Origin: Paguma larvata
Taxonomy: Eukaryota > Chordata > Mammalia > Carnivora > Viverridae
Direction of reading: 5' to 3'
Assembly: GCA_030068075.1 (NCBI GenBank)
Contig: CM057843.1
Location: 36,427,332 to 36,491,331, forward strand
Length of the DNA stretch: 64,000 nt
Shown here: one piece after another, positions 22,780 to 33,510 of the stretch
Numbering within the stretch: position 1 is the stretch's first letter
Layout of the letters: every line of letters starts with the position of its first letter
Position numbers and translations under genes: made by a program
Notes under the pieces: generated by a model
The model's input: the letters and a program-made list of their open reading frames with translations, nothing else
Told to the model about the DNA's origin: nothing
Databases searched by the model: none

Positions 22780-23010
22780 CATGATTTTTAAAGCATGTTT
22801 TTGTTTTCTTCTTACAGAAATAGATCATCCTGTTTTACACCTTACATTTTAGTGGCTTCAGAGTTCACCATAATGTTCTTAACCAGCCCTCTACTGGTGG
22901 TCTTTGGATTATTTCCATATCCTTATAGGACCAACAGTACGATAATGAACGTTTTTTTTCCTTCATAATATTTTTTACACCTGAGCATTTATGCCCTCCC
23001 TTGAGTCCCA
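22780..23010. mobile_element. Possible old LINE fragment
   Basis: TTTTACACCTTACATTTTAG, GGTCTTTGGATTATTTCCATATCC and AATGAACG resemble a common old mammalian repeat, but I cannot name the family with confidence. Confidence 0.35.
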
Positions 23011-23181
23011 AGCAGGGTTTTGAGAGTACTTCACAGCGGGAATTAACTTAAGCCATCATATTTGAAATCAATTTCTGAAAATGGTTGTATTCGAAAGGTA
23101 CTAGGATATTTTGGCATTTAAAGGGAGATCACTGTGAATTTCTTCAATGAATAATTATTTCCTCGATTTTTCTTTCTTTTT

Positions 23182-23390
23182 CTTTTTTAATGTGTATTTT
23201 ATTTCTTTTGAGAGAGGGAGAGTGCGAGATGGGGAGGGGCAGAGAGAGAGGAAGAGAGAGAATCCAAAGCAGGCTCTGCGCTGTCAGCACAGAGGCCAAT
23301 GCAGCGCTCAGTTCCACAAACCGTGGTATTAGACCTGGGCCGAATTTGAGAGTCGGACACTTAATGGGCTGAGCCACCTGGGCACCCCCC
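23182..23390 (-). mobile_element. CAN-SINE, diverged
   Basis: Ends GCTGAGCCACCTGGGCACCC. Several substitutions in the middle, including CACAAACCGTGGTATTAGACC. Confidence 0.9.
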
Positions 23391-23619
23391 AGTTTATCTT
23401 TCGAATAAACCGTTGTTTTCTTCTTCGGGCTTGTTTGAAGTAGCACACGTCTGTCATTTGGCAGATGCACACACACGTACTCTCTCTGCTCTCAGGGGCC
23501 GCAGGGCAAGCTGGGAAGCGAAGCCTGGCCCTTAGTCGCCGTCACCCTGACCGGTGCTCCGCTCCACTCGAAGCACTCATGTGCCTTCCTCACGCTCCAG
23601 ACGCAGCAGGATTAGGGTC

Positions 23620-23860
23620 ACGAGCACGAACTTCCTCGCCCGACGGCTCGAGCTGAGTCTCGGCTCTAGCATGTAACTGTTACGTGATTTGGGGCACATG
23701 GCTTAGCCTTTCCGTGCCTTTGTTTCTTCTCTGTAAAATGGGGGTAGTAATAGCACATCCCTCATCAAGTTGTAGGAGAGTTCAGAGTTAACAAAAGAAT
23801 GATTATAGATCAGGTACTTGGAGTAACGCCATCCCGTCCGTGGTCATCACTACCACGGTG
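23620..23860 (+). mobile_element. MIR element
   Basis: GATTTGGGGCACATGGCTTAGCC, TTTCTTCTCTGTAAAATGGGGGTAGTAATAGCACATCCCTCATCAAGTTG follows the MIR consensus well. Confidence 0.8.
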
Positions 23861-23959
23861 TTGGGTCGTGTCTGTCTCCGCGTGGCCGTGAAGCGTGTTG
23901 ACTGGGGTTGCCCTGCATCATCGTTTTGACCCAAAGATACACCAGCACTTCCCAGGGGT

Positions 23960-24181
23960 GAGAAACCCGGATACGGAGAACGCGGAACCCTCCTATCAGG
24001 AATGTAAAATGGTGCGCTCAATTTGGAAAACCACCTGGCGGTGCCTCAGAAGGTTAAACATAGGGGCGCCTGGGGGGCTCAGTCGGCTGAGCATCTGACT
24101 TTGGCTCAGGTCATGATTTCACGGTTTGTGGGTTCAAGCCCCACATTGGACTCCGTGCTTCTAACTCAAAACCTGCTCAGG

Positions 24182-24217
<36 letters not shown>

Positions 24218-24779
24218 CCCTTCCCCAACTCCTACTCTCTCTCTAAAAAGAAATAAACTTGAAAAAAAAGTACAAGGTTAAACATAGACTTGCCATATGA
24301 CCTGGCAGTACATACCCAAGAGAAATGAAAACACGTATCTACCCAAAAACAAGGCGAGAGTGTCCATGGCATCATTATTAATAATGGCCCCAAAGTAGCA
24401 CCAAATGTCCATCAACTGATGAATGGATCGAGTAATTGCGGGCACATCCATACAAGAGTATTACTCTGCCATAAAAGGGACGTGAAGTGAAGTCCAGTCA
24501 CAAAACACCACATATTATATGATTCCATTTCTATGAAATGTCCAGAAGAGACATTAGTGGCTTAGTGGTTGCCTAGGGCATAGGGTTAGTATTGGGGTAG
24601 GAATGAACAGTGACTGCTCATGGGTAGGGGTCTTCTTTTTGGGGTAAAGACGATATTCTAAAATGAGATTTTGGTAATGGCTGCACAACCCTGTGAGTGT
24701 ACTAAGAACCACTGACCTGTATACTTGGAATGGTAAATAATCTGGGTTGTGAATAAAGCTATTTAAAAAAAAAAAAAAA
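23960..24779 (+). mobile_element. L1 3' end with poly(A), split by a SINE
   Basis: Includes GGAATGTAAAATGGTGCG, TTGCCATATGACC, ACCCAAGAGAAATGAAAACA, ATGTCCATCAACTGATGAATGGAT, TATGATTCCATTTCTATGAAATGTCCAGAA and ends in an A-run, the L1 ORF2 end and 3' UTR. A SINE occupies 24063-24273. It is truncated, with no open frame. Confidence 0.85.
24063..24273 (+). mobile_element. CAN-SINE inside L1
   Basis: The 13-bp duplication AAGGTTAAACATA occurs at 24050-24062 and 24274-24286. The L1 text continues in register after it. Confidence 0.96.
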
Positions 24780-24799
24780 AAAACAGAAAGAAAGAAAGA

Positions 24800-25015
24800 G
24801 GGCGCCTGGGTGGCTCAGTCAGTCGAGCGCTGACTCCGGCTCAGGTCACGATCTTGCGGTTTGTGACTTTGAGCTCCGTGTCAGGCTCTGTGCCGACAGC
24901 TCGAACCTGGAGACCGTTTCAGATTTCGTGTCTCCCTCTCTCTGTCTTTGCCCTCTCCCCCACTCATGCTCTGTCTCTCTCTCTCTCTCTCTCTCAAAAA
25001 TAAACTAAACATTAA
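24800..25015 (+). mobile_element. CAN-SINE after L1 poly(A)
   Basis: Sits directly behind the L1 A-run and a GAAA-rich linker, a favoured site for L1-driven insertion. Confidence 0.93.
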
Positions 25016-25090
25016 GGTATGGGCTCCAGGGGCTCCACCAACTTTCTGAAAGCAAGTCCTTAGTAGAGGGGCCTGGAGTCTGAGGTGTTT

Positions 25091-25300
25091 TTTTTTTTTT
25101 TTTTGCGTTTTGTTTTGTTTTTAAATTAATTTATTTATTATTTACATCCAAGTTTATTAGCATATAGTGCAATAATGATTTCAGGAGTAGATTCTGTTGA
25201 TTCATGCCCTACGTATAACACCCAGTGCTCATCCCAAATGTCTTCTTTAAGGCCCCTTTCCCATTTAGCCCATCCCCCCCCACCCACATGAAGTCCGTCT
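25091..25300 (-). mobile_element. Carnivore L1 3' end, 5'-truncated
   Basis: The plus strand reads a T-run, then TTTATTAGCATATAGTGCAATAATGATTTCAGGAGTAGATTC and CACCCAGTGCTCATCCCAAATGTC, the antisense 3' UTR of carnivore L1. Confidence 0.82.
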
Positions 25301-25359
25301 TTGACAAGCCCACCACATGAGACGTCACGAAAGAAAGTTTTAGAAATTATAGTGGGAGG

Positions 25360-25457
25360 GGGGCGCCTGGGTGGCTCAGGTCTTGATCTCAGTGTCGTCA
25401 GTTCAATCCCCATGTTGGGCTCCACGCTGGGCACGGAGCCTGCTTAAAACTTTGAAA
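25360..25457 (+). mobile_element. Short CAN-SINE fragment with internal deletion
   Basis: The head GGCGCCTGGGTGGCTCAG jumps straight to GTCTTGATCTCAG, losing about 30 bases, and ends GCTTAAAACTTTGAAA. Confidence 0.88.
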
Positions 25458-25458
25458 T

Positions 25459-25675
25459 GGGGGGCACTTGGGAGGCTCAGTTAGTTGAGCATCTGACTTG
25501 ATTTTGGCTCAGGTCATGATCTCACGATTCGTGAGTTCAAGTCCCGTGTGCTGATAGTGCGGAGCCTGCTTAGAATTCTCTCTCTCCCTCTGCCCCTCCC
25601 CCGCGGGCATGTGTTCCCTCTCTGTCTTTCTCTCTCTCAAAAATAAACAAACATCTAGAAAATTTAAAAAGGAAA
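25459..25675 (+). mobile_element. CAN-SINE, tandem with previous
   Basis: Follows the preceding fragment after its short A-rich end; contains a longer ACTTGATTTTGGCTCAGG variant and a normal tail. Confidence 0.92.
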
Positions 25676-27439
25676 ATATAAATATGCCGTGCGTGAGGAT
25701 GTGACTCTTACTTCTCTTTGTAAGCTGACGTCGGGTGGGATTACTAGCCTTTCACTCATGGTTTTTGTCAGGCTGTGGGTGCTGTGGGAGTGTACGGCAT
25801 GACAATAATGGTGACCCTCAACGTGACTGGGGCTCATTCTTCCAGAAGCTTTGCCCCTGCATGCTTTGGAAGTGCAGCCCCCTGGAGAGCCTCAGACTTG
25901 ACTCCCCTGACTGGGCCTCTATAGCCACCATCCCCTGTCCCCGCGCACGTGCGGGGACTGCAGAAAGGGCTTCCAGTCCTACCCTGGAAACGAACTATGA
26001 AATTCCCCAGGGCTTGCCCCTTTCTCTTTAAGACTTGCTTACACTGAGTTTTCTTCTCGTAAGTGTTTCTGATCGCCATAGCAACCCTAATCAATCACTG
26101 GACTAAAAATAGCCCTTTCATTTTTCCGAAGCATGTCTGTAGTGAATTGAAAATTCAGCCCCGCCGAGCCTTTTGCATAGGCTGCTTTCGTTTCCCGACA
26201 CTGAACCTGGGAGTCGCTTGGTCTGGAAATTATTCTTGCAGAAGCCGAGGGAGGTACTTCACTTGTTTTTCCTGGCACTCTTTTTTTCCCCAACTGCAGA
26301 TTGTCTCGTCGTTTCCAAAAGATACAAGCACATGCATTTAAATGTTCAACAAAGAACCATCGCTTTCCTGCACGTTGGGCTTTAGGTGCTAGAGATTTCA
26401 CAGGTACCCGGCCATCTCCTTGGCTGCCGTTGCGTTTGGAAGGCAAATTAAAGATGCACAGATACGGGTACAAAGGAAGCTTGGTCATAGCAGGAGCCGG
26501 TGACAGCAGCCCTGCTGAGGCTCTTCTGCCTCCGGAGGGTCTAAGCTAGCAAATCAAAGTGGAGATGACAGCAGAACTTTGCCTCGTTTCTGTGATTTCT
26601 CCATGACACTGCTGCTATTTTTATGGGGTTAGGGGCAAAACAGACCCTGGGTGTAAGAAAGTGAATATTTGTTCGATTCTCCTGGCCCGGCTGCTTTTCT
26701 AGTCAAAAGAGAAAGGGAGAAAGATTTTTCATGAGAAAGAAGATTCCAGATCTTGAAAGGGCCCAGGGGAGGAAGGAGAGCCTGGAGGGGCCGATGGGAC
26801 TCATGGCGTCCCCCAGGCCTGGTAGATTTAGGGCATTTTATTGCCTCTCTCTCTGCCTTATCTTGCCACCCTAGAATCACTGCCCCAATCTTCTGCCTGT
26901 AAGCAGGGTCATCTCATGGGACCCCTGGGGCCCCCAAATGCTGTTTCTTTGATGCTATTTTTCAACTTGTCTGAGCCTCAGGTTTTGTAATAAGGCTGAG
27001 TGAACACGCGGGGCATAAAGGTGGGCATCTAGGAGAGGAGAGAGTCCACGGGGATCCCCCGATAGAGCTCTTGTGCCCCTGCCCGAAGCTGGCAGGGGGT
27101 GGAGGGACGCAGAGGAGAGGTCAGGGGATCGAGCACCCGCACGGTGGCAGGAGCTCCCAGGCCTTTAGGAAAAGGGGGACAGTGTGGACCTGGACGATAG
27201 GACTGACCCCAACCACACAGCAGGTCTGGCGGCAGAGCGAGGCGGAAGAAACCCCAACCCTCTCTGTGGCGTGGCCACCGCCCACATCGTGGGAAGGACC
27301 GATCAAGTGACCACTTCTTGCACCGCATCTGCAAGTCCAGGGCCCCCCAGTTCTCCCCACGTAGCCTGTGGGATTTCGTGAGGACAGGTGCAGGGGGGCG
27401 GGCTGGCATTTCCCGAGGACCTGTCCTGCCAGACACTGC
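25676..27439. other. No recognised feature
   Basis: Unique-looking intron sequence with several overlapping short frames on both strands and none with a recognisable product. Confidence 0.5.
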
Positions 27440-27600
27440 CTGGCCCTTTGTTAGATCATTCAGTCTTCACCCCACGGTGATGAGGTTGGTATTGTCTCCA
27501 TTTTATGGATGAGAAAACTAAGGCTCAAAGGGATTAAGGAATTTACTCCGAATCACCTGGTAATTTGTGAAAAAAGAAGCCAGGGTTGACGTAACGTCCG
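27440..27600 (-). mobile_element. MIR element
   Basis: CTCCATTTTATGGATGAGAAAACTAAGGCTCAAAGGGATTAAGGAATTTACTCCGAATCACC is the reverse complement of MIR. Confidence 0.82.
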
Positions 27601-27904
27601 TTTCACTCAAAAACCTGAATTCCTTCTACCGTATTCTTGCTTCCTCTGGGCTTGGCGGGTCCTGCTGCCTCTGGATGCCGGCTGATGGCAAGCTTAGTGC
27701 GATGAGTCAACCACCAGATACCACCCCGGGTATCATTGGTGGTCATTGACAAAGCAGTTGGTGTCACAGCCGGAGCTGCTAAGTTTGAAGAGGAGAAAGT
27801 CCCCATTTCCTGAGACATACTCAGACTTCAGCAGGAGTGATCTTTTACTCAGATGAAACCCGAATGGGTGATTCGAAAGGGAAGCAGCAGTTGGATTCTT
27901 GAGG

Positions 27905-28604
27905 TTGGGTGTTGTATTGGCTTTTCTATCGTCGCGTGACACATTTCCCACAAACTTAGCAACTTCAGACAACACAAATTTATTGTCTCAGAGTGTCTCC
28001 TGGGCGCAGGTTGGCCAGGTCCTGGCTCGGAGTCTCACTGGGCTGGGCTCCAATCTCATCTGAGGCTCAGGGGCTTCTTCCAAGCTCACTCGTTTTTTGG
28101 CAAGTTTCGGTTCCTTGCTGCTGTAGGACAGAAGTCTGCTCTTCTCATGGGCTGGCCTCCAGAGGTCTCTCTCTCGGCTCCTGGAGGCTCCTCTCAGGTT
28201 CTAGCCACGTGGTCCTCTCTCCTCACGGCAGCTTCCTTCTTCAAAAGCAGCCAGAATCTCTGCTTCTTTAAAAAAGAAGTCTTCTGGGGTGCCTGGGTGG
28301 CTCAGTCGGTTAAGCGGCCGACTTCAGCTCGGGTCATGAGCTCATGGTCTGTGAGTTCGAGCCCCGCGTCGGGCTCTGTGCTGATGGCTCAGAGCCTGGA
28401 GCCTGCTTCCGATTCTGTGTCTCCCTCTCTCTCTGCCCTTCCTGTGCTCATTCTCTGTCTCTAGTCTCTCAAAAATAACATAAAAACGCTAATAAAAAAA
28501 TTTTTTAAAAATTAAAAAAAAATAAATAAAAATAATAAATAAAAAAGAAGTCTTCTATAAAGTACCGTCAACGGAGCACCTTGGTAATCTAACCAAAGGG
28601 GCTA
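27905..28604 (-). mobile_element. MaLR-type LTR remnant, split by a SINE
   Basis: Has ACAAACTTAGCAACTTCAGACAACACAAATTTATTGTCTCA and the order of motifs of an MLT1/MST-like LTR. A SINE at 28286-28540 interrupts it, and the LTR continues to about 28604. Confidence 0.6.
28286..28540 (+). mobile_element. Young CAN-SINE with perfect target duplication
   Basis: The 16-bp duplication AAAAAAGAAGTCTTCT lies at 28270-28285 and 28541-28556. CpG sites of the consensus (GCCCCGCGTCGGG) are intact, which suggests a recent insertion. Confidence 0.96.
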
Positions 28605-29429
28605 CTACTCCGCGGTGCTCACAGGTCTTGCCCACGCTTTAGGGGAAGGGACTGTGACAGGTGTGTGTACCAAGGGCTGGGAATCTTGGGCGCCATCTGA
28701 GAATTCTGTCTGCCGTGGGGGTTTTAGTCTTTCCTTCATGTTATGGTGGGCCAAACGGGACTTGAAGTGTTCAGAGTTCCCAAGTGACTGTGTCACAGAG
28801 AGCATAGGAGTCCTCTGATTCCCTTGCTGCCTCCCAGGCCCAGCCAATGGGGGACACTCCTGATGTCTCCCTTCCTGCAGCGCGTTCCAGTGGATAATGT
28901 CCAGGTTCCCTTTTTTTTTTTTCCTGCTCCCACGCTCCTGACTGTTCCTTCAGTGGTATGGAATCCCTCTCCCTGATGGAAATGTGTGAAAATCTTTAGG
29001 GATACCACACGTTTGGAGAAAGTCTAGGTTTGGAAGATGGGGTGCTCCGTTTTGAGATACATGAGAGCGACCAGGTTAGATGGTATATTCCTAGCTGGAG
29101 CAAAGCCCTCTGTCATAGAAGCTTTGATGCCCGAACAGACTGGGTGACTGTGACTTACGCCATTCCTGGTGACAGCAGGGAGTGGGGGGAGGGTCTTCTT
29201 GATGGAACGGTGTTGCAGACTTACCTTCTGGCTGGCGAGAGCCAGATCCCTGGACAGCTAATTGTGATGATAGACAAGGAGATAAGGGCTGTGACACAGG
29301 TACCAACAGAATGCTACCCGCGCACATGGGTCAACATTCTGACATGGGATTCGAGATGGGCTGTGGGTAAGACTTCGGAAGGAGACTTCGGGCTGAGACA
29401 ACTGTAAGCAGAGACAAAAAAACATGGCA
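28605..29429. other. No recognised feature
   Basis: No clear repeat; a 125-codon frame at 29030 has no recognised domain and lies next to L2-like text. Confidence 0.5.
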
Positions 29430-30335
29430 GCCAGAAATGTTCCAGGGAGCGGCGAGAGGTCTTCTGTGACCGACTATGAGAGGAATACAGGGCAGCGACA
29501 TAAAGAAAGTTAGGATCAGATACTGAAGCCTCTAGGTCTTACTTTTAAGGAGGGAAGCTGAGCCAGCAGGATTTGGGGGTTCACTGGATGCGACGGGTGA
29601 GTGTAGCGGATTGAATATGTCCCCTCAGAATTTGTGTGTCCACTGGAAGCTCAGAATGTGACCTTTTTGGAATTAGGTTCTTTGTAGATACAATTAGTTA
29701 AGGACCTCAAGGTGCAAGATGGAGTCACACTGGGTTTCGGGTGGCCTAAATCTAGTGACTGGTGTCTTATAAGAAAAGGAGAGGACGCCTGGAGAGGCAG
29801 GTGATGTGAAGACACAGGCAGAGACTGAAAGGATGCAGCCACGACCCAGGGAGCCCCGGGGCCACCGGAAGCTGGAAGAGGCAGGGAAAGGTTCTCTCTG
29901 GAGCCTTCCGAGGGAGGGCCAGCATTGCCAGCACTTCGATTTCAGACTTTCGGCCTCCAGAACCGAGCGGGGAGACTCCTGCCGCGTCACGCCACCCTGC
30001 TTGTACCCGTTTGTTACGGCAGCCCTAGGAAGCTCCTACAGTGCAGGAGAACGTTCGAATTCAGTGTGGACCTTTCGGTCTGGGGATGGCCAGCGGGCAG
30101 CTGCATACGTGAGAGAAGCAGGTGGGGTTAGACGTTAACTTGGGAGGCAGCCAGAAAACGTGGTCTAGGAAAAGTGAAGGGCAGATGAGATCACCAGGGA
30201 AGAGGGTTCAGTGCAAGAAGATAGGGCAGAGGACAGAATCCTAGAGCACTCCTCCGTTGAAGGAGTGGAGGAGGGAACGGAAGGCAGAGAAGGAACCGCT
30301 TTCCAGAAAGGTGGAATTCTTGACTCCTACTGAAC
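29430..30335 (+). mobile_element. L2 remnant, split by an MLT1 LTR
   Basis: Flanks of the LTR at 29602-30040 both look like L2 3' text, for example GGATTTGGGGGTTCACTGGATG before and ACAGAATCCTAGAGCACTCC after. Confidence 0.5.
29602..30040 (+). mobile_element. MLT1-type MaLR LTR
   Basis: Starts TGTAGCGGATTGAATATGTCCCC, contains GACTGGTGTCTTATAAGAA and ATGTGAAGACACAGGCAGAG, and ends GGCAGCCCTAGGAAGCTCCTACA. TG and CA termini define the LTR. Flanking sequence on both sides looks like L2. Confidence 0.85.
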
Positions 30336-30344
30336 AGTATGGAG

Positions 30345-30560
30345 AGTTGGCCATGCACCTGCTACGGGCCAGGCACTGTGCTGGGGTTTCCTCGAATGGT
30401 CTCAGTGACCGTCTCGGCACTCCTGCAGAGTAGAGAAGGGTGGTCCCCCTTCCTGCGGGAAACTGAGACTGGGAATGCCAAAATAATTCGCTCAAGTCCG
30501 TACATCTCAGATCTGAGCCTGGGTCTGCTGCCTTCGCGGTCTCGGTTCTTCTCGTTACAT
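30345..30560 (-). mobile_element. MIR-like remnant
   Basis: CTGCTACGGGCCAGGCACTGTGCTGG, GGAAACTGAGACTGGGAATGCC and TCTCAGATCTGAGCCTGGGTCTGC follow a MIR in reverse. Confidence 0.65.
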
Positions 30561-31996
30561 TAGTTTCCACCGGAATACAGAAAGCGATGTCTTTCTCTGA
30601 TTCACTAGGAATAAGAAGCCGCATAAAGAAATAAGCAGGAGGGGAGGGAAGTTGTTGGTGTTTCTATCACATGGTCTCGTTAAAGTGTGAATCAAAATTC
30701 CTAGCTGCAAGGGAGGAAGAGAAAAGCCCAGGGGGTCTGGAGAAGGGAAGGATTTATGATCACCTCAGTAGTGAGACACAATAGGGAGCCAGCCGGGGAG
30801 AAAGAAAAACCTTGCTTAATCGCTGACGCTCTACTCTCTCTGCTAGGATGAGCGGGCTGGGTCTTCGGGGAAGCTAACCTGTGTAAGGGGAAGTAGAGCT
30901 CTATCTCAAGACAGACTTCTCGCCAGAAAGTTTTTAGTGATCGCTCTGGAAATGCCCCAGGCCAGAGACCCTCCACATTTCAACTGGAGACACCACGCCT
31001 CTGGGGCTCTGAGAACCAGCCTTCAGCTGTCCCGTGGGGATGATCAGTCCCAAACCACTGCAGTAGGGGAAGACCTCGACCAGCCCAGAGTGGACCTGTC
31101 CAGTCCGGGTTTTTCCCGCTGCCTTGCCGAAGCCAGGTGCGCTGCCCCACCTCGGGCAGGATTGCCATTCTGATATGAAAATAACCTGAGTCCTCGACTC
31201 AAAAATAACAGCATCTGCTGATTTGCATGAGGGTTTTGCATTTCATATTTGGGTTGAATACCCAGATTCCTTTGTTTGACCTCAGTTAAGTGGTTTAGAG
31301 GTTCAACCGATAAAAACTCCTTGCGGGGTTCCACTCTGATGCACCCGGACCCGGCTCCCCACCCGAGACGGCTCTGTTCTCTCGCCATCTGGCTCTCTGC
31401 GCACGCCGCATTAAATTGATTCTCAGATGAATTATGGGTTAAAAAGGACCAGTCAGTTTGCTGGAAGGCTTGGTATTTCTAAAAGGGTCTCGGCAGGTAT
31501 ATCTCTCCAGGTTCATATCTCAAGAGCTCCGCCGTGGGGCTCGGAGCCGCTCCGATTCCTCCAGGGCCTCGATTCATGATGGGCAGCCCCTCTTTGGAAC
31601 CCCCGGGGACAGAGTATGTGCGGGCAGCAACGACGGAGTGAGAGGTTTGAGAGGAGCCAGCAAAGAAGGTGTTAATGAATAATTGCAGAGCCTCATTCTC
31701 CATAAAGGCAATTACTGGGATTGATTGTTTCTGTGTTTCCTTAGTCACGGTTCGGCTTGCTTGTTTCACTTGGATTGAGACAGATGAATGCCGAGTGCAC
31801 ACAGTCACGTGATGTCAGAATTATCAATGGCACCTCCGAGGCCTCTGCCTTCCTGTACACCTGCCGCTAGGGTTCTCGGCTAGGCCGAAAGGGGATCCTG
31901 CGCTTGGGCGGACTGAGCACATGGGGCGAGGGATGGTAGACTTCGGGATTTTAGGCGATGCACCGTTTTCTTCCCACGCATGGGGTAACGAGCTGG
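30561..31996. other. Candidate conserved non-coding region
   Basis: 31190-31450 holds GATTTGCATGAGG, an octamer-like ATTTGCAT, and an ATTAAATTGATT stretch. 31670-31790 holds TTAATGAATAATTGC and GGCAATTACTGGGATTGATTG. Both are free of repeats. Function is inferred only from base pattern. Confidence 0.35.
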
Positions 31997-32178
31997 TTTT
32001 CCAGTGCGCGCCCGCATCTGAATCCGCTGGATGGCCTGTGAAGCACGGATGCCCGGGCACCTTCCCTGGAGTTTCTGATTCAGTGGGTACGGGGTTGGGC
32101 CCAAGAATTTGCATTCCTGCTAGGTTCTAGGAAGCTGCTACTGCTACAGGTTTGGAGATCCCACTTTGAGAACCAGCT
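31997..32178. mobile_element. hAT-Charlie MITE (MER20-like)
   Basis: Shows GGAGTTTCTGATTCAGTGGGT, AAGAATTTGCATTCCTGC and the end CCACTTTGAGAACCAGC. Confidence 0.72.
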
Positions 32179-32214
32179 TGGGGGCGGGGGCGAAGCAAGG
32201 ACACTAGGACCAGG

Positions 32215-32450
32215 CCGCTAGCCTTGTTGTCTTGACACCACTGTTTACGAGCCCTGTGATCATGGGCCATTTACCTAACCTCTCTTTGTCTCCGTTCCGT
32301 CATCTCTGAAGCAGGGGTGATAACGATAGTACCTACTTCCTGCCATAGTTACAAAGAGTAAATAAACAAGAACTTGGACGCACTTAGACCGGTGCCTGAG
32401 AGACAGAGTCTGTGCTCTGTGCATGCGGGGTAAATAAATAAAGGAGCCGG
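32215..32450 (+). mobile_element. MIR element
   Basis: GAGCCCTGTGATCATGGGCC, TACCTAACCTCTCTTTGTCTCCG, GGTGATAACGATAGTACCTACTTCC and GTAAATAAATAAA follow MIR end to end. Confidence 0.82.
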
Positions 32451-32794
32451 ATGCAGGAGCGTGAGCGTATCGGCGGGAGTCTCGTTTCTCTGACACCTGC
32501 AGCTCCCAGGGGAGTTTACCTATTAGTCTTCAGTCCCGCCTCTGGGGGCCGAGAAAGTCCACGCCCAGCTCGGTGCCGGCAGGAGGGGGGTTACATCAAC
32601 GTCCATCAAAATCCTCTTCTCCCGCCACCTTCACCCGTGAAAACCACCTACTACCCAGAATGCGATTCGGTGAGGCAGGGCTGGTGGAGCAGTGTGCTGT
32701 TGGGGTGTTTCTCCCTCGTGCCGGCAACAAGAGGGGCTGCCTTTTCCGTCCAGCTGAGCTGCAGCCCCGTGCTGATGGCCGTCATGTGCTGAAA

Positions 32795-32985
32795 GCCCTC
32801 TCTGTGCCCGGCGCTTACATGTTTTACGCACGTGATGATTTAACCCTCGAAAGGTCACTGTTCGGTAATAGTTATTATCCCCGCTTTCATACCGCCGGGG
32901 CTCAGAAACATGGAATGGCTTGTCCAGAGTCACGTAGCTATCAAGTGATAAACTCCAAACGAAAAGCCAGGTGTGTCTGACTTCG
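32795..32985 (-). mobile_element. MIR element
   Basis: GTTATTATCCCCGCTTTCATACC, GGGGCTCAGAAACATGGAATGGCTTGTCCAGAGTCACGTAGC is MIR in reverse. A head-to-head pair with the MIR at 32215. Confidence 0.8.
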
Positions 32986-33420
32986 ATAATTTATTACCTT
33001 AAAGCTCTCCCATACTGCCTCCCTTGCTTTATGGGAATATTTCTACGAAGGTGACGGCTGGGTCCCCCGCAGGGGCGGCTTCTCCCCGCAGAGGTCAGCA
33101 CCCCGGGACTGGACCTGCCTCTCTTTTGGGGGTTTGCTTTTCCAAAAGCCTGGGGTAGGACTCCCAGAACGCATTTTTTGGAAATGGACAACGTGCCTTC
33201 CGTTGCTTGGCTCTTCTCTCCGTCCTGGCTGCTGGATGCGATGGCGTTCATGTTGCCCAAAGGCGGCTTTCTCTCCGAATTTGGATGTCGACCGAGTATC
33301 TTAACATTGCGGATCAAGAACAGTGCTCCCCACAGGGTCAGGAGAACATCCAGCGGCTGTACCGAGGATGTGGAGAGAGGACGAATGGTCTGCTAATGGC
33401 ACTTTCCCTTTTTTCCGTAG

Positions 33421-33492
33421 TGTTCCTTTCTGCCGAAATTCTCCATTCATATAGAAACCAAGTACGAAGACAACAAAGGAAGCAACGACCGC
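33421..33492 (+). CDS. PITPNC1: PITPNC1 internal coding exon (PITP domain)
   Basis: The 72-nt exon starts after a pyrimidine tract ending CCGTAG and stops at a GTGAGT donor. It reads 24 codons in phase 0: CSFLPKFSIHIE, TKYEDNKGSN, then D-R. It corresponds to about residues 99-122 of PITPNC1, the beta-strand segment of the lipid-binding fold, and joins in frame to the microexon at 10216-10223. The last codon is CGC (Arg). As remembered, human has Thr and mouse Ser here, so the position appears variable; one base change from AGC (Ser) would give CGC. The next coding exon was not found downstream in the window. Confidence 0.95.
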
Positions 33493-33510
33493 GTGAGTAG
33501 AGCCCTCGGG

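Larger units (their letters stand above)
10224..33420 (+). other. PITPNC1: Large PITPNC1 intron, microexon to 72-nt exon
   Basis: This 23,197-bp phase-0 intron has a GTAAGT donor and a TAG acceptor. It holds most of the plus-strand SINEs of the first half of the window, five MaLR-type LTR remnants, L2 and MIR remnants and a TG/AT microsatellite cluster. No further PITPNC1 exon is expected or seen inside it. Confidence 0.88.

Noticed and set aside
29602..30040. Possible endogenous retrovirus
   Set aside because: This and the other MaLR copies are solitary LTRs without internal coding sequence.
33360..33400. GATGTGGAGAGAGGACG resembling the PITPNC1 peptide DVER from a later exon
   Set aside because: It lies upstream of the 33421 exon, lacks splice sites in the right phase, and the flanking peptide does not match.
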